From positions 620,001-684,000 of the forward strand of contig NZ_CP107811.1 of assembly GCF_036346105.1 (NCBI RefSeq): a stretch of DNA of 64,000 nucleotides, given 5' to 3'. The notes under the pieces were generated by a model that ran no database searches, was not told the origin of the DNA, and worked only from the letters and a program-made list of their open reading frames with translations. This document shows, one piece after another, positions 36,294 through 44,533 of this stretch. Positions within the stretch are counted from its first letter, which is position 1; every line of letters begins with the position of its first letter. The translations under genes and the position numbers were made by a program. This stretch comes from Streptomyces sp. NBC_00539. Its GTDB lineage: Bacteria; Actinomycetota; Actinomycetes; Streptomycetales; Streptomycetaceae.

Positions 36294-37760
36294 ATGGACC
36301 AGTCAGAAGCCCCCGTTCTCGACGCCCTCGCGGCCTATCACGCGAGCGGCCAGACCCCGTTCACACCCCCCGGGCACAAGCAGGCGCGCGGCGCGGATCC
36401 CCGGGTCCGCGCGGTTCTGGGCGACGCGGTGTTCGTCTCCGACGTCCTGGCGACCAGCGGGCTCGACGACCGCACCTCATCGCACGGCGTACTGGAGCGT
36501 GCGCAGCAGCTCATGGCGGACGCCGTCGGGGCGGATCACGCCTTCTTCTCCACCTGCGGCAGCTCGCTGTCGGTCAAGTCCGCCATGCTGTCGGTGGCCG
36601 GGCCGCACGAGGAGCTGCTGGTGGGCCGTGACGCCCACAAGTCCGTGGTGTCGGGGCTCATCCTCTCCGGCATCCGGCCGGTGTGGGTGGAGCCCAGCTG
36701 GGACGCCGAGCGCCACCTCGCCCACCCGCCGTCCGCCGAGGCGTTCGCCGCCGCCTTCGCCGCGCACCCGGACGCCAAGGGCGCCCTGGTCACCGGCCCC
36801 ACCCCGTACGGCACCTCCAGCGACCTGGCGGCGATCGCGCGGGTCTGCCACGAGCACGGGAAGCCGCTGATCGTGGACGAGGCGTGGGGGGCGCACCTGC
36901 CGTTCCACCCGGACCTGCCGACCTGGGCCATGGACGCCGGAGCCGACGTGTGCGTCACCTCCGTGCACAAGATGGGCTCGGGGCTGGAACAGGGATCGGT
37001 GTTCCACCTCCAGGGTGATCTCGTTCGGCCGGAGGTGCTCAAGAGCCGCGAAGACCTGCTGGGGACCACGAGCCCCTCGGTCCTGATCTACGCCGCCCTG
37101 GACGGCTGGCGCCGGCAGATGGTCGAGCACGGCAGGGCCCTGTACGACGACGCGCTGGCGCTGGCGGAGTCGGTCCGCAAGCGGATCGACGGGATCGACG
37201 GCATGCACGTGCACGGCCGCGAGGACTTCTGCGGTCCGGGCCTGGCGTTCGACCTCGACCCCCTCCAGATCATCATCGACATCACCGAGCTCGGGACGAC
37301 GGGCTACCGGGCCGCCGACTGGCTGCGCGAGCACCGGCAGATCAACCTGCACCTGTCCGACCACCGCCGGATCAGCGCCCAGCTGACGCACGCCGACGGG
37401 CAGGACACCGCGGACCGGCTCCTGGACGCGCTGCGGGACCTGGTCGCCCACGCGGACGAGCTGCGCCCGGCCCGCCGGGTGGACGTCCCGGACCCGGCCG
37501 GAATGCGCATGGAGTCCGCCGCGCTGCCCCGCGACGCCTTCTTCGGTCCGGCCGAGCAGGTACCGCTGGAACGGGCCGTGGGCCGGATCTCGGCGGAGAT
37601 GCTGACCCCGTACCCGCCCGGCATCCCCGTGGTGGTGCCCGGGGACCGCCTGACGCACGAGGTGCTGCAGTACCTCCGGACGGGCGTAGAGGCGGGCATG
37701 GTCGTGCCGGACGCCGCCGACAGCGAGGTCAAAAGCGTCCGGGTGGCCGCCGAGTCCTGA
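36294..37760 (+). CDS. Orn/Lys/Arg decarboxylase-family PLP enzyme
   Basis: This 488-residue fold-type-I PLP enzyme has the N-terminal TPFTPPGHKQ, STCGSSLSVKSAML (phosphate loop, about 86-99), DEAWGAHLPFHP with D195 for the pyridine nitrogen, and the Schiff-base lysine K226 in SVHKMGSGLEQGS. The C-terminal domain has LTPYPPGIPVVVPGD. This is the short group of arginine/lysine/ornithine decarboxylases (like Bacillus SpeA) that make polyamine precursors. The exact amino acid substrate cannot be told from sequence alone. The gene stands alone, with a possible SigB-like promoter. Confidence 0.9.
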   Translation: MDQSEAPVLDALAAYHASGQTPFTPPGHKQARGADPRVRAVLGDAVFVSDVLATSGLDDRTSSHGVLERAQQLMADAVGADHAFFSTCGSSLSVKSAMLSVAGPHEELLVGRDAHKSVVSGLILSGIRPVWVEPSWDAERHLAHPPSAEAFAAAFAAHPDAKGALVTGPTPYGTSSDLAAIARVCHEHGKPLIVDEAWGAHLPFHPDLPTWAMDAGADVCVTSVHKMGSGLEQGSVFHLQGDLVRPEVLKSREDLLGTTSPSVLIYAALDGWRRQMVEHGRALYDDALALAESVRKRIDGIDGMHVHGREDFCGPGLAFDLDPLQIIIDITELGTTGYRAADWLREHRQINLHLSDHRRISAQLTHADGQDTADRLLDALRDLVAHADELRPARRVDVPDPAGMRMESAALPRDAFFGPAEQVPLERAVGRISAEMLTPYPPGIPVVVPGDRLTHEVLQYLRTGVEAGMVVPDAADSEVKSVRVAAES

Positions 37761-37765
37761 CGGGC

Positions 37766-37822
37766 GGGGCGTATCGGCGCGGGCGGGGCGTATCGGTGGG
37801 GCTGGGGCGTATCGGCACGGGC
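37766..37822. repeat. Three tandem 19-bp repeats upstream of an SDR gene
   Basis: Three contiguous 19-bp units begin with GGGGCGTATCGG and differ only in the last seven bases (CGCGGGC, TGGGGCT, CACGGGC), at 37766-37784, 37785-37803 and 37804-37822. They fill most of the 81-bp gap before the SDR gene, and the third overlaps the -35 part of a SigB-like promoter. They look like a regulator array or a duplicated promoter element. Confidence 0.75.
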
Positions 37823-37831
37823 GACGGGTAG
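37807..37831 (+). promoter_or_regulatory. SigB-like promoter candidate (GCGT-N15-GGGTAG)
   Basis: GCGT (37807-37810, inside the third 19-bp repeat) and GGGTAG (37826-37831) are 15 nt apart, ending 10 nt before the SDR ATG. Only the last base differs from the SigB consensus GNNT-N14-16-GGGTAY. Confidence 0.45.
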
Positions 37832-37841
37832 CCGCAGCGAC

Positions 37842-38636
37842 ATGGACACCCATCGCCCTCTGGCCGTCATCACCGGCGCCTCCAGCGGCATCGGCCTCGA
37901 ACTCGCCCGCGTATGCGCCGGACACGGGTACGACCTGCTCGTCACCGCCGAGGACGGGGGCCTCGCCCTCGCCGCGGAGGAACTGCGCGAGCAGGGCACC
38001 GACGTCACCGCCGTGCGCGCCGACCTCGCCCTCTACGACGGGGTCGAAACGCTCTGCCGAGCGATCTCCGGCACCGGCCGCCCGGTGAGCGCGCTCGCCC
38101 TCAACGCGGGCGTCGGAAGCGGCGGCGCCTTCCTGGACACCGACCTCTCGGACGACGCCCGCGTCATCGACCTGAACGTCACCGCCACCGTCCACCTGGC
38201 CAAACGTCTGCTGCCGGAGATGGTCGCCCGCGGGAGCGGGCGGGTGCTGATCACCTCGTCGATCGCCTCCACGATGCCCGGCCCCTACCAGGCGGTGTAC
38301 AACGCGTCGAAGTCCTTCCTCCAGTCGTTCAGCCAGGCCCTGGCCGACGAGCTCAAGGGCACCGGCGTCACCGTCACCTCCCTGATGCCCGGCGCCACCG
38401 CCACGGACTTCTTCCGGCGGGCCCACATGCTCGACACCCGCGTCGGGCGCGCCAAGAAGGACAACCCCGCCCTGGTGGCCGAGCAGGGGTTCCGGGCGAT
38501 GACGGAGGGCCGGCAGAAGATCGTCGCCGGTTCGGTGAAGACGAAGCTCCAGGGCGCCGTGGCCAACCGCGTCCTGCCCGACCGGGTGAAGGCCCTGATG
38601 CACCACCGTATGGCAGAGCCGGGAGGCGGCCGCTGA
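37842..38636 (+). CDS. SDR family oxidoreductase
   Basis: This 264-residue SDR of the YqjQ/DltE-like type has TGASSGIGLELA (about 11-22), LNAGVGSGG in place of NNAG, Ser in ITSSIAS and Y-x3-K in YNASKSF. The C-terminal part (VKTKLQGAVANRVLPDRVKALMHHRM) is typical of membrane-proximal ketoreductases. No clear Shine-Dalgarno precedes the ATG; a SigB-like -10 lies 10 nt upstream, below three tandem repeats. Substrate unknown. Confidence 0.87.
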   Translation: MDTHRPLAVITGASSGIGLELARVCAGHGYDLLVTAEDGGLALAAEELREQGTDVTAVRADLALYDGVETLCRAISGTGRPVSALALNAGVGSGGAFLDTDLSDDARVIDLNVTATVHLAKRLLPEMVARGSGRVLITSSIASTMPGPYQAVYNASKSFLQSFSQALADELKGTGVTVTSLMPGATATDFFRRAHMLDTRVGRAKKDNPALVAEQGFRAMTEGRQKIVAGSVKTKLQGAVANRVLPDRVKALMHHRMAEPGGGR

Positions 38637-38878
38637 ACGAATGGTCCGCGACGCAGCGGGCACCCGTCCTTCACCGGTGGAACCCGGTCGGCGGACGACC
38701 AGCGAGAAACCGGTGGAGAACCGGCGAAGGACGAGCACCGGCGAACGAGAACCGGCGGGACGACGAGCCCGCGCGCCGCGTCACCAAGTGGAATATCGTG
38801 CGCGGTGAGGACTGACTGCCGGCCTCCGCGGCTGCGGACACCCCGCGGCCGCTCAGGAACGAGCCAGTGGACGAGTGA

Positions 38879-39592
38879 GTGATTGCCGTGAGCCACTCTG
38901 CGAAGAACCGTTCTGCCCGACCCGAGGGTGAGGCCACCCTCTCGGACCTGCGCGGTCCCGCCCAGAGCGACGGACCGCTGCCGCACGACCACACGCAGGC
39001 CATTCTGGAGACCACGAAACGGGTCGCGGCGCTGCTGAAGGCGTCGGGTCAGCCGTTCGCGCTGGCCGGGAGCGTGGCCGCGTTCGCGCACGGCCTGCCG
39101 CCGCGCTTCCAGCACGACACCGACTTCTGTGTCATCCGTGAGGACGCCGAGACCGTGATCAAGGCGCTGGAGGAGGGCGGGATCTCCATGCGTCGGGCTC
39201 CCGAGGACTGGCTGGTCAAGGGCCGCTCGGGCGGCGAGGAGATCGACCTCATCTTCGAGCTCGCCCGTCGTCCGGTGAGCCGGGAACTGCTGGACCGCGC
39301 GGTGGTGCTGCCCGTGGACTCGGTGTGGATGCCGGTCCTGTCCCCCACCGACCTCATGGACAGCCGGCTCGCCGCACTGTGCGAGCACTACTGCGACTTC
39401 GGCGACCTGCTGCCGATGGCCCGGATGCTGCGCGAGCAGATCGACTGGGACCGCATGTTCCGGGCCCATCAGGACGCTCCCCTGGCGGACGCGTTCTTCT
39501 ACCTGCTCGAACGGCTGCGGGTCATCGCACCGAGGAAGGACGTGGACCACATGAACGGCGCGGAACTCATGAGTCCGGCGAGGGCCCGGTAA
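38879..39592 (+). CDS. Nucleotidyltransferase-fold protein
   Basis: This 237-residue protein has a minimal nucleotidyltransferase fold: ALAGSVAAFAHGLPPRFQHDTDFCV (about 61-85) gives the GS motif followed by a DxD-like HDTDF, and EEIDLIF (about 119-125) gives the third acid. The C-terminal helices follow LSPTDLMDSRLAAL. This is the group annotated as nucleotidyltransferase-family or MNT/AbiEii-like proteins; no HEPN partner lies beside it, so a toxin-antitoxin role is not supported. The start is GTG at 38879 or 38888. A BON protein and a phosphoesterase follow within 300 bp. Confidence 0.75.
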   Translation: MIAVSHSAKNRSARPEGEATLSDLRGPAQSDGPLPHDHTQAILETTKRVAALLKASGQPFALAGSVAAFAHGLPPRFQHDTDFCVIREDAETVIKALEEGGISMRRAPEDWLVKGRSGGEEIDLIFELARRPVSRELLDRAVVLPVDSVWMPVLSPTDLMDSRLAALCEHYCDFGDLLPMARMLREQIDWDRMFRAHQDAPLADAFFYLLERLRVIAPRKDVDHMNGAELMSPARAR

Positions 39593-39629
39593 GCGAGCCG
39601 CAGCGAGTCGGAGCGAGGGGACAACCCGT

Positions 39630-39893
39630 ATGAACGGTATGAACACCGCCGAGCTGATCGAGTACCGCATCCAGCACCTGCGGGACCGGCTGGCCCGCGA
39701 GGACATCGCCGAGCTGGGCGTACGGATCGAGATGCACGGGGCCACCGCGCACCTCTCGGGCAGCGTGACCAGCGCCGACTGCCGGGCGGAGGTCCTGCGC
39801 ATCGCCGGGGAGGAACTGGCCGGCGTGGCCTGGCACCAGGACGTGACGGTGAACTGCGCGGCGCCGCCCGACCACTCGGAAGAGCTGTCATGA
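39630..39893 (+). CDS. BON-domain protein
   Basis: This 87-residue protein carries one BON domain: a leading helix (TAELIEYRIQHLRDRLAREDIAELG) followed by the strand pair VRIEMHGATAHLSGSV and the segment VLRIAGEELAGVAWHQDVTV. BON domains bind phospholipid or polysaccharide or act as small structural modules. There is no signal peptide, so it should be cytosolic. It overlaps the following phosphoesterase by 4 bp (ATGA). Confidence 0.82.
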   Translation: MNGMNTAELIEYRIQHLRDRLAREDIAELGVRIEMHGATAHLSGSVTSADCRAEVLRIAGEELAGVAWHQDVTVNCAAPPDHSEELS

Positions 39894-40630
39894 TCCGCGT
39901 CGCGGCCGTCGGGGACATCCACCTCGGACCGGGCAGCGAGGGAACGCTGAGGCCGGCCTTCGAGACCCTCGGCGCCCATGCGGACTTGTTGCTGCTCGCC
40001 GGTGACCTCACCCGGCACGGCACTGCCGAAGAGGCACGCGTCGTCGCCCACGAAGTGGCGGGGCTGCCCGTGCCGGTGGCCGCCGTGCTGGGCAACCACG
40101 ACTACCAGAGCGACCAGGAGGCCGCCGTCGCCGAGGAACTCGCCCGGGTGGGGGTGCACGTGCTGGAAGGCGACGGCGTGGTCCTCGACATCGCCGGCAC
40201 GAAAGTCGGCGTCGCCGGCACCAAGGGCTTCTGCGGCGGCTTCGCAGGCCGCTGTGCCAGCGATTTCGGCGAACCCGAGATGAAGTCCTTCGTCCAGTAC
40301 ACCCGTCGCAGCGCCAACAGCCTGCGGGAGTCCCTGCACGAACTGCGCGGCTCCGACTGCGACATCAGGATCGCGCTCACGCACTTCTCGCCCGTCGAGG
40401 ACACCCTTGCGGGGGAACCGAGGGAGATCTACCCCTTCCTCGGCAGCTACCTGCTGGCGGAGGCCGTCGACGACGCGGGCGCCGACCTCGCCATCCACGG
40501 GCACGCCCACGCCGGCAAGGAGCACGGGATGACCGCCGGGGGGATCCGGGTGCGCAACGTCGCTATGCCCGTCATCGACCGGGCCTTCGCCGTCTACCAC
40601 CTCTCCCCCAACGGGCACACCCGGTACTGA
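39890..40630 (+). CDS. Metallophosphoesterase
   Basis: This 246-residue calcineurin-like phosphoesterase has VGDIHLG (D and H at about 8 and 10), LLAGDLTRHG (about 36-45), VLGNHDYQ (about 64-71), LTHFSP (about 163) and the double-His block IHGHAHAGKEHG (about 203-214). All five metal motifs are intact. Its ATG is inside the BON gene stop, so it is translationally coupled to the BON and, probably, nucleotidyltransferase genes. Substrate unknown. Confidence 0.88.
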   Translation: MIRVAAVGDIHLGPGSEGTLRPAFETLGAHADLLLLAGDLTRHGTAEEARVVAHEVAGLPVPVAAVLGNHDYQSDQEAAVAEELARVGVHVLEGDGVVLDIAGTKVGVAGTKGFCGGFAGRCASDFGEPEMKSFVQYTRRSANSLRESLHELRGSDCDIRIALTHFSPVEDTLAGEPREIYPFLGSYLLAEAVDDAGADLAIHGHAHAGKEHGMTAGGIRVRNVAMPVIDRAFAVYHLSPNGHTRY

Positions 40631-40646
40631 GCGTGCCGCTCGCGCC

Positions 40647-40671
40647 GTTTCACCCGCCGTGCGCCGGGCAG
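40647..40671 (+). promoter_or_regulatory. SigB-like promoter candidate (GTTT-N15-GGGCAG) for DUF6479
   Basis: GTTT (40647-40650) and GGGCAG (40666-40671) are 15 nt apart, 77 nt before the DUF6479 ATG. The sequence continues GTTTCAC, as it does upstream of DUF6480 and the F420-dependent gene. Confidence 0.35.
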
Positions 40672-40748
40672 CCGCGACGGGGACAAGAGGACGTCCGCAC
40701 CGGGCCGTAGGCGGCCCGGTGCGGCGCCCCGGGAAAGGAAACGGCTCC

Positions 40749-41048
40749 ATGATGAACTCGGCCACCGCGCTCGCGATGAGCGCTTCGGGAACCGCCTTCG
40801 CCTCGACGGTAGGCGTGATCGTCGTCGTCGTGCTGATCGGCGCGGTGTGGTGGGGCATGAAACGCCGCGCCGCCGAGCCGAAGCCGCCCACCGCGGCCGA
40901 GCAGCCCCGTCGCCCGGCGGACGCCGGGCGCAGCGAGGAGCGGCGCGAGGCCCAAGCCCAGACGTTCCCCACGGACGGCAGCCGCCGCACGGCGCACGAC
41001 CTCCAGGGCTACGGCAACTTCGGCTCCCCCGAGGACGAGCGGTCCTGA
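40749..41048 (+). CDS. DUF6479 family small membrane protein
   Basis: This 99-residue protein has one N-terminal transmembrane helix (about 18-36, STVGVIVVVVLIGAVWWGM), then a basic stop-transfer KRRA, a proline-rich stretch and a conserved end, RTAHDLQGYGNFGS. The HDLxGYGNFGS ending is the hallmark of DUF6479, found in Streptomyces and of unknown function. AAAGGAAA lies upstream of the ATG. A SigB-like motif is 77 nt upstream. Confidence 0.8.
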   Translation: MMNSATALAMSASGTAFASTVGVIVVVVLIGAVWWGMKRRAAEPKPPTAAEQPRRPADAGRSEERREAQAQTFPTDGSRRTAHDLQGYGNFGSPEDERS

Positions 41049-41120
41049 CCGGGCGGCCTGGCGCGAGCTGCCTTGCGGGAGCGACCCGACACGAGCGGCC
41101 TGACACGAGGAGGCCCGGCG

Positions 41121-41960
41121 ATGGACGCGACCGGCCGCGAAGGCCGCTTCCGGCACCGCGGCGCCGAACTCGTGTACGACGACTACGGCGCGGGTCCGCT
41201 CGCCGTGTACGCGCACGGCGGCTTCGTCAGCCAGGCGGTCGAGGACCGGATGGGCCTGTTCGACTGGGCGCCACTCCTGCGGGCGGGGCGGCGCCTGGTC
41301 CGGTACGACGCCCGGGGCCACGGTCGGTCCACGGGCGGCGCCGTGGACACCGACTACACGTACGACAGCCTCGCGGAGGACCTGCTGGCCCTCCTCGGGC
41401 ACCTGGGCGCCTCCGGGCCCGCCGACGCCCTGGGCTCCTCGATGGGCTGCGCCACCGTACTGCACGCCGCCGTCCGGGCGCCGGAGCGGTTCTCCGCGCT
41501 GGTGCTGCTGATCCCGCCCACCGCGTGGACGACGCGTCAGGCGCACGCGCGGGCCGACAGGGCCGCCGCCGAGACCGTCGAGCGGCAGGGGGTGGGCGCC
41601 TGGCTCGCCGGGAGGCAGGAGCGGCCGCCCCCGCGGGTGGTGGCCGATGTCCCCGGGTTCCCGCCGACACCGCCGGAGCGGATCCTCCCGGCGGTCCTGC
41701 GGGGGCTCGCGCTCTCCGATCTGCCCGCACCCGCCTCGCTCGCCGCGCTGCGCCTGCCGGCCCTGGTCCTCGCCTGGGAGGGCGACCCCGGCCATCCGCT
41801 GTCGACGGCGCGGACCCTGGCCCGCTCACTGCCCGGAGCGGAGCTCCACGTCTCCCGTACCCGCGCCGACGTCGGCACGTGGGGTGAGCGGGCGGCCTCG
41901 TTCCTCACCGGGCCGGGGCGTCCTGCAGGAGGTGGGGGCCGTTGTTCCGGACGCTGTTGA
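41121..41960 (+). CDS. Alpha/beta hydrolase
   Basis: This 279-residue alpha/beta-hydrolase has the oxyanion segment YAHGGFVSQ, VRYDARGHGRS, the nucleophile elbow LGSSMGCATV (Ser near 104) and a late acidic residue in LVLAWEGDPGHP (about 222). A catalytic His is expected near the C-terminus, but only HVS near 240 fits. GAGGAGG lies 7 nt before the ATG. The last 56 bp overlap the 3' end of the SRAP gene on the other strand. Substrate unknown. Confidence 0.85.
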   Translation: MDATGREGRFRHRGAELVYDDYGAGPLAVYAHGGFVSQAVEDRMGLFDWAPLLRAGRRLVRYDARGHGRSTGGAVDTDYTYDSLAEDLLALLGHLGASGPADALGSSMGCATVLHAAVRAPERFSALVLLIPPTAWTTRQAHARADRAAAETVERQGVGAWLAGRQERPPPRVVADVPGFPPTPPERILPAVLRGLALSDLPAPASLAALRLPALVLAWEGDPGHPLSTARTLARSLPGAELHVSRTRADVGTWGERAASFLTGPGRPAGGGGRCSGRC

Positions 41961-42639
41961 CTTCGGTGGACACCGCCCGTACCGCGAGCCGGCCGTCGGC
42001 CGGCGTGTGCAGCAGGGCACGCAGGGCGTTGACGTCCTGGTGGGCGGGGTCGAGCCAGGCCTCGTAGTCCGCGGGGTCCAGTGCCAGGGGCATCCGGGGG
42101 TGGATGCGGCCGGCCGCGTCCGCGGCCTCGGTGGTGATGACGGTCGCCGTCGTGAGCCAGGCCGCCGGATCGTCGTCGTCGGCGACGCTGCGGTCCCGCC
42201 AGAACTCGTACAACCCGGCCATGGCCATCACCGACGCGTCCTCGGGACGGATGAAGTAGGGCTGCTTGTAGGTCTTCCCGTCGTTCCCGGTCCGCTCGGT
42301 CTGCCACTCGTAGAAGCCGTCCGCCGGCATCAGGCACCGCCGCTTGGCGAGGGCCCGGCGGAAGGCCGGCTTCTCGTGGACCGTCTCCACCCGGGCGTTG
42401 ATCATCCGGGCGCCGACGCCCGGATCCTTGGCCCAGGACGGGACCAGCCCCCAGCGCACGGCGCGCAGCCTGCGCTCCACGGCGTGCGTGGCGCGGTCCT
42501 TGCGTTCGACGACGGCCCAGACCGGGTCGGTGGGAGCGACGTTCCAGCTCGGGGCGAGCGTCTCGCGCGGGTCCCAGCGGGCTTCGAAGAGGCCGGCCAG
42601 GTCGGCGGGGGCGCGGGTGGATGCGTAACGGCCACACAT
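41905..42639 (-). CDS. SRAP (HMCES/YedK) family DNA-protein crosslink protein
   Basis: This 244-residue SRAP protein binds abasic sites in single-stranded DNA through a thiazolidine link made by Cys2. The MCGRY start, SWNVAPTD, WGLVPSWAKD, MINARVET, CLMPADGFYEWQ (with the catalytic Glu) and RIHPRMPL (His) are all present, as in E. coli YedK. The very strict MCGRY start fixes the ATG at 42639. The last residues run into the alpha/beta hydrolase gene on the opposite strand (56-bp overlap). Confidence 0.93.
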   Translation of the reverse strand: MCGRYASTRAPADLAGLFEARWDPRETLAPSWNVAPTDPVWAVVERKDRATHAVERRLRAVRWGLVPSWAKDPGVGARMINARVETVHEKPAFRRALAKRRCLMPADGFYEWQTERTGNDGKTYKQPYFIRPEDASVMAMAGLYEFWRDRSVADDDDPAAWLTTATVITTEAADAAGRIHPRMPLALDPADYEAWLDPAHQDVNALRALLHTPADGRLAVRAVSTEVNSVRNNGPHLLQDAPAR

Positions 42640-42701
42640 GCACCCACTGTGCCACCCGCGGCACCGTCGCGCGGCTTCCGCCGCGTCGCACCGCTCCTCG
42701 T

Positions 42702-43223
42702 TCAGTCGTCGCCCGGTGCCCAGAAGGCGGCCAGACGGGCCGCCCCCGGCGCCACGTCGTCCCAGCCTCCCTTCACGGCCAGTACGGCGACGGCGGAGGT
42801 CGGGAAGGCCGCCCCGAGGCGTTGCACGAGCTTCTTCGGGCCTGTGCCGCACAGGCTCCTGGCGACTTCGCGGATGGCCGGGTTGTGCCCGACCAGCACG
42901 AGGCCGTGCACCTCGGCCGCGGCCTCCGCGACGACGGCGAGCAGGTCGTGCGCCTCGGCTTCGTAGAGCCGGGCCTGGTAGAGGGTGGGGGGCGGCTCGC
43001 TCAGCAGGGGCAGCATCAGCTGCCAGGTCTGGCGGGCCCGCCGGGCCGAGGAGCACAGAGCCAGGTCCACGCCGTATCCGGACCGCTCCAGCCAGTTGCC
43101 CGCACGCGGCGCGTCGTGGCAGCCCCGGTCGGCCAGGCCGCGCTCGAAGTCCTCGGTGACGTCCTTGGGTACCGCCTTGGCATGCCGGACCAGCACGATC
43201 CGGCGTTCACCCTGTTCCGGCAC
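42702..43223 (-). CDS. SixA-like histidine phosphatase
   Basis: This 173-residue histidine-phosphatase-superfamily protein has the catalytic motif LVRHAKAV with H14, a second-arginine block SSARRARQT (about 59-67) and the second His in LVGHNPAIREVA (about 111). Its short length and the RHAKA motif place it with SixA, a phosphohistidine phosphatase of phosphorelays, though other small acid phosphatases look similar. The GTG start at 43223 has GGAGGAG about 8 nt upstream. Confidence 0.88.
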   Translation of the reverse strand: MPEQGERRIVLVRHAKAVPKDVTEDFERGLADRGCHDAPRAGNWLERSGYGVDLALCSSARRARQTWQLMLPLLSEPPPTLYQARLYEAEAHDLLAVVAEAAAEVHGLVLVGHNPAIREVARSLCGTGPKKLVQRLGAAFPTSAVAVLAVKGGWDDVAPGAARLAAFWAPGDD

Positions 43224-43618
43224 GGTCCGCTCCTCCCGCCTGCGTCGGCCACACGGAGGCCGCGTCGTGACCCGGGCGCTGAGCCGGCACGCGGGCGCGG
43301 TGGTTCGGAGAGGGGTGCGCGCCCGTGGCCGGGCCCGGCGGCCGGGAGGCCGCTCGCGCTACCAGCCGCCGTTTCCAGGATAGGCCGCACCGCCCGACCT
43401 CGCGGGGCGCGCGCCGCTGATCCCGCGGGTCGCCGTGGGCCGTGCCCGCGGCATCCTGAGGGTGCTCGTGCCGCGCGGTGCCGGTGCCGCGGGCCGTCCG
43501 CTCGCGCACGCGGCCCGGGCACCGGGGACCGGTGCGGCCGGGACCCGTCCGGGCGGCAGGACCGTTCCGCCTCCGTGCGCGGGTTTCCCGCCGGACCCGG
43601 TGGCGCCGGGAAACCGGC
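43224..43618. other. Intergenic region without a supported gene
   Basis: This 395-bp stretch lies between two minus-strand genes. It holds the ribosome site of the SixA-like gene at its left end and a terminator-like hairpin at its right end. Open frames here are arginine/glycine/proline-rich and lack start signals, so I see no gene. Confidence 0.5.
43582..43615 (-). terminator. Hairpin after the DUF72 gene
   Basis: GGTTTCCCG (43582-43590) and CGGGAAACC (43607-43615) form a 9-bp stem with a 16-nt GC-rich loop, 3 bp past the DUF72 stop codon. It is probably the terminator of that minus-strand gene. Confidence 0.5.
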
Positions 43619-44506
43619 TCAAGACGGCACCCGGTCAGCCGACCCGTCCGCCCGCTCGGGCTGGCCCAGCAGGTTCCGCATGGTCTCCGCGGCCCGTACG
43701 GCGGCGTCGCCGCAGCAGTTGTTGAACAGGACGTGCAGCTGCTCGACCCGGTCCGCGAGGCTGCGCAGGCGCGGCAGCCATTCGCGCAACTCGCCCTCCG
43801 TGTAGGTGTGGCGGAAGCGGTCCTCCTTGCTGCCGGTGCCCCAGGCGCGGCTGCGGCCGTGGAAGCGGACCACCCCGAGCTTCGAGGACGTGACCGGCGT
43901 GACCGGCGGTATGGAGGTGGGCAGCGCCCGGGCCGTGTCCACGGCCACGGCGGTGGCGTCCAGGTCCCGCAACAGGGCGGCGGTGCGCTCCCGCCCGCCC
44001 TCGCGCCACCAGTCGGGGTGGCGGAACTCCACCGCCACCGGCCACTCGGGCGCCCGCTTCCGGATGCGGTGCAAGGCGGTCTCCGCCCGCTCCCCCGGGA
44101 CGAACCAGGGCGGGAACTGGAACAGTACGGCGCCCAGCCGGCCCGTCTCCGCGAGCGGGCGCAGGGCCGCGCCGAAACGGTGCCAGACCTCGTCGAGGAG
44201 CTCCGGGTCGCCGCTGTCGTGGCCCCGCAGGTCGGCGGGCAGGGCGGCCTTGCGGGTCGGGTGGCCGGTGAGGAGGGAGAAGGCCTTGACGTCGAAGCGG
44301 AAGCCGGGCGGGGTGCGTTCGGCCCAGAGCATGCTGTTGCGCACGCTGGGGAGCGCGTAGTAGCCGGCGTCGACCTCCACGACGGGGAACCGTTCGGCGT
44401 AGTGCCGCAATCGCCCCTCCGGATCGCGCCGCCCCGGCGGGTACCACCCGCTGCCCACAAGTGCCTTGTCCGTCCAGGAACACGTACCGACCAACAACTC
44501 GCCCAT
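43619..44506 (-). CDS. DUF72 domain protein
   Basis: This 295-residue TIM-barrel-like DUF72 (YecE) protein has VGTCSWTDKALVGSGWYPP at the N-terminus, VEVDAGYYALPS, FRFDVKAFSLLTGH, VLFQFPPWF, VAVEFRHPDWW and VRFHGRSRAWGTG. C-terminal LHVLFNNCCGDAAVRAA replaces the usual FNNxxxGxAxxNA. Function in bacteria is unknown. AAAGGA lies 8 nt before the ATG. Confidence 0.92.
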   Translation of the reverse strand: MGELLVGTCSWTDKALVGSGWYPPGRRDPEGRLRHYAERFPVVEVDAGYYALPSVRNSMLWAERTPPGFRFDVKAFSLLTGHPTRKAALPADLRGHDSGDPELLDEVWHRFGAALRPLAETGRLGAVLFQFPPWFVPGERAETALHRIRKRAPEWPVAVEFRHPDWWREGGRERTAALLRDLDATAVAVDTARALPTSIPPVTPVTSSKLGVVRFHGRSRAWGTGSKEDRFRHTYTEGELREWLPRLRSLADRVEQLHVLFNNCCGDAAVRAAETMRNLLGQPERADGSADRVPS

Positions 44507-44533
44507 CCCGGCCGTCCTTTCGTCGCGGCCCGT

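Noticed and set aside
38637-38878. GAACCGG-rich stretch before the nucleotidyltransferase gene as a repeat array
   Set aside because: Spacing is irregular and the words are short; it is probably base composition.
38879-39592. Nucleotidyltransferase as antitoxin of a MNT-HEPN system
   Set aside because: No HEPN-type partner is encoded on either side; neighbours are a BON protein and a phosphoesterase.
43224-43618. Small genes in the gap before DUF72
   Set aside because: Candidate frames are Arg/Gly/Pro-rich with no start signals or recognisable motifs.
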